DNA from: Onthophagus taurus
Lineage: Eukaryota > Arthropoda > Insecta > Coleoptera > Scarabaeidae
DNA length: 64,000 bases
Assembly (NCBI RefSeq): GCF_036711975.1
Contig: NC_091971.1
Coordinates: forward strand, 13,461,501 to 13,525,500
Reading direction: 5' to 3'
The position numbers and the translations under genes were made by a program. Below the pieces are notes generated by a model that had not been told where the DNA came from, made no database searches, and saw nothing but the letters and a program-made list of their open reading frames with translations. Of the stretch, positions 48,691-58,400 are shown piece by piece. The stretch's first letter is position 1. Every line of letters begins with the position of its first letter.

Positions 48691-49745
48691 AATTCTTTGA
48701 AAAATATTGAAATGATCTTAATAAGAATCAAAAATGCTTTCATTTGATACCAAACATGATGTATTTGGGTTAAAAAATAAAAAAGTTAGGTTAGAAACTG
48801 TGAAATATCAAAATTAAATATAACGATTTTTTGATAAATATTGAAATGATCTTAATAAGAATCAAAAATGCTTTCATTTGATACCAAACACGATATGCTT
48901 GGGTTAAAAAATAAAGAAAGTTAGGTTAGAAACTATCAAATGTCAAAATTAAATATAACGATTTTTTGATAAATATTGAAATGATCTTAATAAGAATCAA
49001 ACGTGCTTTCATTTGATACCAAATACGATGTGTTTGGTTTAAAAAATAAAAAAGTTAGGTTAGGAACTGTCAAATGTCAACATAAAATATAACGATTTTT
49101 TGATAAATATTGAAACGTACTTAATAAGAATCAAAAATGCTTTCATTTGATACCAAACACGATATATTTGGTTTAAAAAATAAAAAAAGTTAGGTTAGGA
49201 ACTGTCAAATGTCAAAATTAAATATAACGTTTATGCGATAAATATTGAAATGATCTTAATAAGAATCAAAAATGCTTTCATTTGATACGAAGCAGACGCA
49301 TTTGGGTTAAAAAATAAAAAAGTTAGGTTAGGAACTGTCAAATGTCAAATTTAAATATAACGTTTATGTGATAAATATTGAAATGATCTTAATAAGAATC
49401 AAAAATGCTTTCATTTGATACGAAGCCGACGTATTTGGTTTAAAAAATAAAAAGGTTAGGTTAGGAACTGTCAAATGTCAAAATTAAATATAACGTTTAT
49501 GTGATAAATATTGAAATGATCTTAATAAGAATCAAAAATGCTTTCATTTGATACCAAACTTGATATGTTCACGGATAAAATAAAAAAGTTAGATTATAAT
49601 CTGTCAAGTGTCAAATAACCGCCATTATTTTTGCAAAAAATTAACATATCTCGGTAACCGTTGGAGATAAATGGGTCGAGTTTGAGTTCATTTTAAAGGA
49701 TTTTTAATTTTCTCTCCATTTATGTTAAAAAAAACATGTTTATAA
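48691..49745. repeat. Satellite 5 array, block B
   Basis: About eight monomers of the family at 41.7-45.2 kb, in the same orientation, again with GTTAGGTTAG in nearly every unit. It ends with the module AACCGTTGGAGATAAATGGG, exactly as block A does. It separates the two halves of the duplicated zinc-finger/CWC25-like 5' region. Confidence 0.9.
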
Positions 49746-49849
49746 CCAAAAAAATTTTCTGAATTGATTTTTATTAAGACGCTGGTAGGTAGTAGGTAGT
49801 GCTAGTTAGCATAAAATATTACTATGTTGCATATTTTTATTGAACTAAA

Positions 49850-50075
49850 CCCGAAATTTTGTAGTTCTAGGTCTAGTGTTAGTTCTAGTTTTAATTGTTA
49901 TACAGCGCTAGATCAAGAACTAAAATCATTCGGGTTTAGCCGTCTTTAGAGACGTGCGGCTAAACCCAAATGATTCTAGTTCTATGTATAGTGTTAGTTT
50001 TATGTACAAAGCAACAGTGCTAGTGTAAAACTAGAACTGATACTAGACCCAGAACTAGAAAGTTTCGGGTTTAGC
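49850..50075. repeat. Palindromic CTAGTTCTAG-family element
   Basis: One palindrome of the type at 45.2-45.8 kb (GGGTTTAGCCGTCTTTAGAG then ACGTGCGGCTAAACCC, centre near 49950), flanked by further CTAGTTCTAGG relics. The order satellite 5, GGAGATAAATGGG module, then palindrome is the same as at 44.7-45.8 kb, so the whole composite was copied. Confidence 0.75.
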
Positions 50076-50194
50076 CTTTTTTGAATTGATAAGATGTTAA
50101 TAAGATCGTTGAGCCTGACTGTTTGAAGAAATGAGTGAATCGGTCGTTTTTTCATGGTAACATGTTCTACACATATTAATGAAGTTGTTTTCCA
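50076..50194 (-). pseudogene. Broken copy of the zinc-finger gene 5' end
   Basis: 50126-50194 matches the start of zinc-finger exon 1 (ATG at 50194, with the segments encoding MENNFINMC), and 50078-50115 matches part of exon 2 (TTTGAATTGATAAGATGTTA). The intron and most of both exons are missing. It is the left-hand scar of the duplication that gave the zinc-finger and CWC25-like genes separate 5' regions. Confidence 0.85.
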
Positions 50195-50554
50195 TTATTA
50201 AAACACTTAAATCTACGAAAATGTTTTAAAATTCATATTTTTAAGATAGCATAATATTTTGACGTTAAATGTGTCATGTTGACAATCATTGGTACCATGT
50301 TAAATTACAAGTACATCAAATTCGAAAATAATATTAATTTATAAAGGAATTTATAATTTATGATTACAATTTAATACAAATTGTAGTAAAATTGTAAATG
50401 ATAAAATAAAATTAATAAATTAAAGTTAAAATTATAACCAACTTTAAAACTGAAAAAACCCGCTACAACATCATTTGACAGTTATGACAACATAACCTTA
50501 AAATTTTCTTAAACAAGGTAAAAGAATTCATTTTTACTTTTAATTTAATTAAAA
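50195..50554 (+). promoter_or_regulatory. Duplicated 5' region now driving the CWC25-like gene
   Basis: It is homologous to 48005-48379 (see the shared blocks there). No TATA box is evident. An in-frame TAA nine bases upstream of the ATG at 50555, without an acceptor between them, shows that the coding start is not further upstream. Confidence 0.7.
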
Positions 50555-51566
50555 ATGTCGTATCAAAACGATGAAAAGCTCGATTGGATGTACAAGGTAT
50601 GTTTTTAAATAAATATTAATGTATTAAATTGTTTATATAAAAATTTTTTAGAATGCAACTAGTTTGGTTGATCGGGAAGAGTATTTATTGGGTAGAAAAA
50701 TTGATAAAACTCTTGAACAATTAAATGCGGAAGAAAAAGAAAAAGAATTAGGTATAACAGTCCCAAAAAATCACGTTGAACACGAATGTATTCCTCCATC
50801 AATAAGAGACTATAATAAAATATCGATCGGTGAACAACAAGTTGATTTAGCAACAAAATTACAAGAAGATCCTTTGGTAGCGATTCGAAAACGAGAGGAA
50901 GAAACACGTAAAGAATTCTTACAAAATCCAGTCCAATTAAAAAAGATGCAAATGATGTTGGATATGCAAATGAAAAAGAATAAAAAATCTAAGAAAAAGA
51001 AAAAAATCAAAAATTTAGATGAGAAAATATTAGAGTTATTAAAAAAGAATTCAAGTGATGAATTTGATGAAGATATTGATAAAATTTTATTAAAAAAATT
51101 ACGTAAGCTTAGAAGTAAACTATCAGAAGAGGACTTAAAAGAAATCATGGAATACAAAAAACCGGTTGAAAGAAGAATAAAAGAAGAAAAAATTGATAGT
51201 GATGATGAACATCATAGAATAAAACGGCCCAAACAAAATGATAAACGCTTTCAGAGACCCAGATACGACGGTAATTCAACACAATTTAAGAGAAATAAAC
51301 TATCTGAAGATGAAATGGAAAGGAAACGAAGGGAAATGATGGACAATGCTTCATGGAGAGACAAAGAAAGGGTTAAAAATGTTAAAAGATATCGAGACGA
51401 AGACAAAAAGGAGGCTAAACAACAAGATTATAACACGGAATTTTTACACCGAGAATTACTTAAATCCGCGAATAATTCCAGCGTTGAAAGTAGAATTAAA
51501 AGTAATATTAATAGTATACAAAGATCTAAAGGAGATATGGATAAACATTTTTCTAGGAGGAATTAA
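50555..51566 (+). CDS. CWC25-like pre-mRNA splicing factor lacking the N-terminal domain
   Basis: Cwc25 joins the spliceosome at the first catalytic step. Two exons, 50555-50596 and 50652-51566, give 318 residues. MSYQNDEKLDWMYK, then LVDREEYLLGRKIDK, match the conserved LDWMY and EYLLGR core of the family; VPKNHVEHECIPPSIR and EDPLVAIRKREEETRKEFL then NPVQLKKMQ follow, then a Lys-rich segment and a charged, RS-poor tail ending HFSRRN. The usual first ~65 residues (the CIR_N domain beginning with the GGGDLNLKKSWHP-type motif) are absent, and a stop lies just upstream. It is either a shortened paralogue of a full-length gene elsewhere or a lineage-specific form. Two broken copies occur at 42.6 and 48.4 kb. 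Confidence 0.85.
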
Positions 51567-52412
51567 TTAAAAACAATTTTGACATTTAATTAATATTGAC
51601 AATCATTGTCACCAACATAAATTACGCGCTAAAAATTAAATAATTATTAATTATAATAAGTTTTAAAATATTATTTTTATTTAGGAGATTAAAAGAAATT
51701 TGAATATTTTTTAAATGTAATTAATTTGTTATTTCTTTGTAAACTTAAACAATAAAAAAAATTGTTTAAAATTTAAAATGTCAAATTGACGTTTGGGTAA
51801 CCTTAAAATTTTGACATTTCACGCAATTCAATTAATTTATTTATTTTTGGTTTATTTAGTTTTTAATTAAATTAAAGAAATCGAAATTGATTTCCTGCAA
51901 TTTAAATCATAAGCGTGTTAATTAAAACCGAATGAGTAACGTAGTTATTAGGAACGATTCCGTGAGAAATTTCCCGATAAAAAAGACCTTGCGTTAACTT
52001 AAATAAACGGTAAAAAAATTTTTTTTGCGAAATTATTAAGCGTATAATATTAACGTAGTAGAAAGTACGGGATTTGACGTCATTAAAGCAAATGACGTCA
52101 CGATTGCGATTGCGGGACTGGCTGCTGGCTGGCCACTGAACTGAAAAGTGAATTGTCAGTACATCGTTACGAATTCTAGAATTTAGACCAGCTTTCACTC
52201 CCAGCAAATTGTTTTAATCCGATTTTTATTTAACTCTGAAAGTGTTGAAGTGTACAAAGTTGAAAAATGTCAAGAACTCGATAAATAACCTAAAAAAGTT
52301 TGTTTCCAAATGCGACGGATTCTCCAACAAATTATTATTGTATTTTTTAAAAATTAACGCTAATCAACAAAGTTAAAAGACGTCACGCGGTTTATTTCGT
52401 TTCACGTACAAT
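51567..52412 (+). promoter_or_regulatory. Arl5 upstream region with CRE-like sites
   Basis: Perfect TGACGTCA octamers lie at 52075-52082 and 52093-52100, and a near match AGACGTCA at 52378-52385, within 350 bases of the Arl5 start. Such palindromes bind CREB/ATF-type factors. The region around 52075-52160 is richer in GC (GATTGCGATTGCGGGACTG) than its surroundings. No TATA box is evident. The first part (51567-51900) is AT-rich and should hold the CWC25-like 3' UTR. Confidence 0.55.
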
Positions 52413-55400
52413 ATGGGATTACTTTTTGCGAAACTGTGGAGTCTTTTCGGAAACGAAGGTAATAATGATCATTTTTTGGGGTTGGGTTAACTTTGAGGTT
52501 ATGTTATTTTGTTACTTTTCAGAGCACAAAATTGTTATTGTTGGGTTGGATAATGCGGGTAAAACGACGATTTTATATCAATTTTTAATGAATGAGGTCG
52601 TCCACACCAGTCCTACAATAGGATCAAATGTTGAAGAAGTAGTTTGGAGAAATATACATTTTATTATGTGGGATTTAGGGGGACAACAGTCTTTAAGAGC
52701 TGCTTGGAGCACTTATTATACTAATACAGAGGTAAAAAATGAGTCTATGATATAACAGACAAAATATTTTTAAATCATATTATTAATCTTATCTGTATAA
52801 TACATCAGTATATTTAAATATAAATGTTAGTGCTCATAGATAGAATCCAACTCAAGTTATTCCATGTTCATAAATATACTAAGGCTATTCTCTGAATTGT
52901 CTATATGATACATAAATCAAGGTTGATAGTTCTAGTTTGAATTTTTATTTAGTGTTAGATTGTTGTATATTTTGATTAAACTAAAAGTGGAATTACAATG
53001 ATGGATACCATAACATATGTCAGAATCAGATAACCAACCCATTCGAAATACCACAAGGATTGAAACATGTCATAAGAAAAATGTTGATCAATTCTTCAAA
53101 CACCTACAAAGTCTTCTAGTCTCTGCAAATGCAGAGAAAACCACAGTTTTAACTCAAACATGCTTAGTTAGAACTCTGCAAAATCTAACCATCAGGGATA
53201 CTAACCTGGAAAGAGTGAATGGTTTCACATATCTGGGGGTCAAACCATCAAAGGATGGTAGCAAGGAGCCAGAACTCCAAAGAAGGATCACACAGGCAAA
53301 TAAAGCATATTTTACCCTTCTCCATATACAGGCTGGCCCATTAAAAACGAGCTGAAGGGCATAACTGCCAGGAAAAGATTTTATCAAAAAAATTTTTACT
53401 TTCCTAAGTCTCTCCTAAGTCATCTCCCAATTTTTTTCAAGTGGGAAGGGTGATCAAGCGATTCATCATTTTATAGGACTTCTTTTTATTGATACAACAC
53501 AAAAAAAAAATAGTTAAAACTATTTATTTTCGAAATATCCGCCTTTAAGGGGCTACACCAGTGTGATTACTAAACAATTTAAAAAAATTCCAATCATATA
53601 CCTGTTTGGAATTTTTTTTATTAAGTATTTCCTGGAATATTTTGAAACATTAAGAATGTATTTGTCTATTATCAAACCATATACAATAATTTTTTCATAG
53701 AAAAAGCGTAACATTTTAGCGACTTATGGCTATGTCCTGAAACACTCAACAAGTTCCTGCAGCAATAACAGTCCTAAAATGATTCAGTACCTAAAATGAA
53801 AAAAAAACAAATATCGATGTTAAACTAGAAGATATTTTCTGTATTAGGACCTAGGGTTTTAGAGAAATATTGAAATTTTACAAAATGGCGGAGTTTTGAA
53901 AAAAAACTTTTATTTTTCTCTAAAAAAATCGCCGTTTTTTCGATGTTAAATCGACAGTTTTCATCCAATCAAAAATATCCTAGGTCATGGCACAATAAAA
54001 CATGTTTGTAATACTCTGTTAGTCGGAACTGCAGCAAATTTCGTTTTGAGAAAAACGCGTTTAAATTTTTATCTATTGATGAAATGATATTTACCATAAG
54101 AGGTGGCTCTTCGCTATTCCTGGTCCATATAATGGACCTTCCTCTGTTTCAAAGCTTTTTTTCGAGCAGTCCTACCCTCCTTTGATGCCGCTTGGTGACG
54201 TAAATTAGCTTGATAAATTCTGGCATCATCTTTATCGTTCGCATATTAATTTGCAATTGGACCAATAGTGATTTCCATCACTCGAAACATTTTCAAAATA
54301 GACTCGTGTAAACATTTTTGAAGAAAATAGTCTAGAATTTGATATTGTACTTTTAAACTGGTTTTTATTTTAGATAGAATTTAAGTCTAACTAGTTTCGT
54401 CCCTTGGCCATCTTCAGAGACTCTACAAATAGATTTATTTTACAAATAAGTTTCTTAATATTTCTTTTTCTTTTTTTAAAAAGATCACATATCGAAGTCG
54501 AAATCAGATTATTGGTTACTAATTTACAAAATTAAAGTTTAAAAACTTGTAAAATGATATTAAGGACGAAGTGTTACAAGTTTACAGGTTAAAATTTAAG
54601 AACGCTCTTTTTTTACCAAAATAAATATTAAGAAACTTGGGAAAAAATCAGAATGTGACTTAAAAATCGCCAAAAAACACGTTAAAAATAAAAAGAAAGT
54701 GTGGAAAAGTGACTAACACTAGATTAACTTCAGTTATAAAACTTCTATTGTATGATAACTAACTTCAGGTTTAAAATGTCAACCTCTATTTTGACATATT
54801 TGTAATTTTCATTAAAAATCCTTTAAAATGAGTACAAACACGATATATTTATCTTCAGTACTCATGAAGTTATGGTCAACTTCCGGTTAAGAATGTCAAC
54901 GTCAATTTTGACATATTTGTAATCGTCGTGAAAAATACTTTAAAATGAGTCCAAACATGATACGTTTAATTCCAATATTACTCGAGATATAAGCAACTTC
55001 CGGTTTGAAATGACAATGTCATTTTGACATATTCTTAATTTTTATAAAATGTCTTAATATTTGTCACAAAACCAAAAATGTAATAAAAAAAATTTAGGTT
55101 GGTATTAATATTTAAAAATTAAATTGCTATCTTCATTGTTGCTAACTTCGGGTTTAACGTTTTTTTATTCAAACTTCTTTGTTTTTTGAGATAAGTGCGT
55201 CATGTTTGGACTCATTTTAAAGGTTTTTTAATAAAGAATACATCATAAAAGAACACCATGAAGTTGTCCATTTGTCTATTATATGAGAACTAACTTCAGA
55301 TTTAAACTGTCAACCTCAATTTTAACATATTTGTAATCTTTATTAAAAATCCTTTAAAATAAGTACAAACACGACATACTTATTTTCAATATTAATGAAG

Positions 55401-58400
55401 TTATGGCCAACTTCCGGTTAGAAATGTCAACGTCAATTTTGACATAATGAAATCGTCTTGAAAAATGCTTTAAAATTGGGCTCATTTTAACATGTCATTT
55501 TGACATATTCTTAATCTTTATAAAATGTCTTAATATTTGTCACAAAAACAAAAATATAATAAAAAAAAATCAAAAATTAAGGTTGGTATTAATATTTAAA
55601 AATTGCTCATCGTTGCTAACTTCGAGTTTCATGTTTTTTATTCTAACTTTTTTGTTTTTTGAGATAAGTGCGTCATCTTTGGACTCATTTTAAAGGATTT
55701 TTAATGAAGATGACAAATATGTCAAAATTGACGTTGACGTTTCAAACCGGAAGTGATTGTACTTCCATTAATATTAAAGTTAAATATGTCGAGTTTAGAC
55801 TCATTTTAAAGGATTTGTTATGAAGTTGACAAATATGTCAAAATTAAAAGTTGAAAGTTCGAACTTTTTTGGTTTTTTTGAGATAAATGCGTCAAGTTTG
55901 GACTCACTTTAAAGGTTACGAATATAATAATAAAATTAAAGTAGACATTGACAACTGAAAGTTTTTTCTCGACTAAACCCGAGTGTTTCTAGTTCCCGTT
56001 CTAGTTTTACTACAATAAAAATATACAACATAGTAATATCTTATGCTAACTAGCGTTACCTATCACTGCCATTAGAACTAACACCAGACCGAGAACTAGA
56101 AACATTCGGATTTAGTCCCACGTCTCTCAAGACGGCTAAACCCGAATGATTCTAGTTCTAGGTCTTGTGTTAGTTCTAGTGATAGTGCTAGTGTAAAACT
56201 AGAACTAACACTATACCTAGAACTAGAATATTTAGCCGTCTTCAGAGCCCAAAACATTCTAGTTCCAGGTCTAGTGTTAGTTCTAGTTTTAGTGCAATAA
56301 AAATATACAACATAGTGATATTTTATGCTAACTAGCGCTACCTACCGCTGCCGTTTGCAAAATGGATAAGATGAGAGATGTTAATCTATTTGTGGAGTCT
56401 CTGAAGATGGCCAAGGGCCGAAACTACTTAGACATAAACTTTTAATTTTATACAAACATCTAGAAAACGACACTGGCCCGAAATTGCGCTATTAAGCTAG
56501 GTGTCCACTTGCGAGAGAAGCTATTGAGAGCTATTTTTTCTGGTGGACACGCATCTGAGAGTAACTATCAGAGAGACCCCACCAACTTTCCGAGAGGAAA
56601 CAGGTTGAAACTTGGAATTTTGTACCATTGGTAATATCTAGTCTTCTGACAACATAATTTGGTCTTCTGACTGTAAAATTAAGTCTTCTGCTAACAGTAT
56701 TTGGTTTTTTAGTAGTCTTCAGTAAGAAGGATGTGCTTCATTTGCAATATCTAGTCTTTCACTAACAATACTTAGTCTTCTGCCAGCAATATCTAGTGTT
56801 CTACCAACAGTATTTCGTCTTCTGGTAGTAGTGTGAAGTCCTCTGTTAGCAGTATCTAGTCGCTTTCAGCAATTGAGGCGTTTAAGTTTATATTTTAAAT
56901 TTTATCACGACAATAAACTTATAGTTTTGCATTTATAACTGCCATTAAAGCAATCGAGTTCACTTTTTTGTGACACAATTGACAGTAGATATCGAGAGTT
57001 ACTCTCAGAAGTTTCTCTCAAGTGGACACTTAGCTTTAGGCAAAAATATGAACAAAATTGCATCAGTTTTGTGAGAATTGCATACGTAATTTGAGCCAAA
57101 GCAAGAAGACGGGGAGTGGAGATCGAGATAGAATCGCGAATTGTACGAAATGTTTAAAGAGATGCTTATATCTGTTTTCGTCAGAATATAAAGACTCCAT
57201 TGGACTGGTCACGTGGTCCGAATGGAGCGAGAAGAAGATGGGGAAAGAAACTGAAGAAGGTCAAGGGTTGGAGCGGGCTATAGCACCATTTAAAGAAGAA
57301 AAGTGGAACTAACTCTAATGCTACTATTAGAGAGTCCCCACCAACTTTCGGAGAGTGAACAGGTTGAGATTTGTACTCAAGTGGACACGCACAATTTATC
57401 TGCCGTGAGAGTAACTGCCAAAAAACGAACATGGTTCGAATTTTGCTGTGAGAAGCTGCGAGTTTTCTCAATATAACGATGATGCCTAAAAGAAAATGGT
57501 CCCAAGAAGAAATATTTGAATTAATTGAAGTGTATGAAAAAAATTCAGTTCTTTGGAATACCAAATCTAAAGAACATAGAAATCGGTAAGCGAGGGATGC
57601 AATTTTAACAAGTATTGGACAGAAATTTAAACGGGATTTTGTATCATTGGTAATATCTAGTCTTCTGACAACATAATTTGGTCTTCTGACAGTAAAATTA
57701 AGTCTTCTGCTAGCAGTATTTGGTTTTTTAGTAGTAATGTGTAGTCTTCTGTAAGAAGGATGTGCTTTATTTGCAATATCTAGTCTTTCACTAGCAATAC
57801 TTAGTCTTCTCCCAGCAATATCTACTCTTTTACCAACAGTATTTCGTCTTCTGGTAGTAGTGTGAAGTCTTCTGTAAGTAGAATCTGCTTCATTTGCAAC
57901 ATCTAGTCTTTCATTAGTAATCTAGCCTTCTGTCAGAAATATCTTAGGCAAAAATTTGACCAAAATTTATAGACTTGTATGGATGTTGGTGGTGCTAAGA
58001 AAATCTTAAGAAGAATATTTGGTCCTCCATGACAGGGAGTGGAGATCCAGATACAATCGCGAAATGTATAAAGATATGCTTATATCTGTTTTCGTCAGAA
58101 TACAAAGACTCCGTTGGACTGGTCACGTGGTTCGAATGGAGCGAGAAGAATTCTCAGCATCAGGAACTGGAAGAGAGCGGCTATGGATAGAGATGGATGG
58201 GGAAGGAAACTGAAGGAGGTCAAGACTTGGAGCCGGCTATAGCACCATTACAAGAAGAAAAGTGGAACTAACTCTAATGCTAGTGTTAGTTCTAGTTTTA
58301 GTTGTCACCCTTAGGCCCACTTTTACCACTTCCTGATAAATTTATCCGATAGATAAATCCAGTTCTTAGCCAATGAGAGCGCTTAAAACCGCCGTAACCA

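Noticed and set aside
50810-51157. Minus-strand 115-codon frame rich in Phe/Ser
   Set aside because: Antisense shadow of the Lys/Glu-rich CWC25-like coding sequence.
57181-57564. Minus-strand 127-codon frame
   Set aside because: It is antisense to LINE and MADF remnants on the plus strand and crosses the MITE boundary, so it cannot be one gene.
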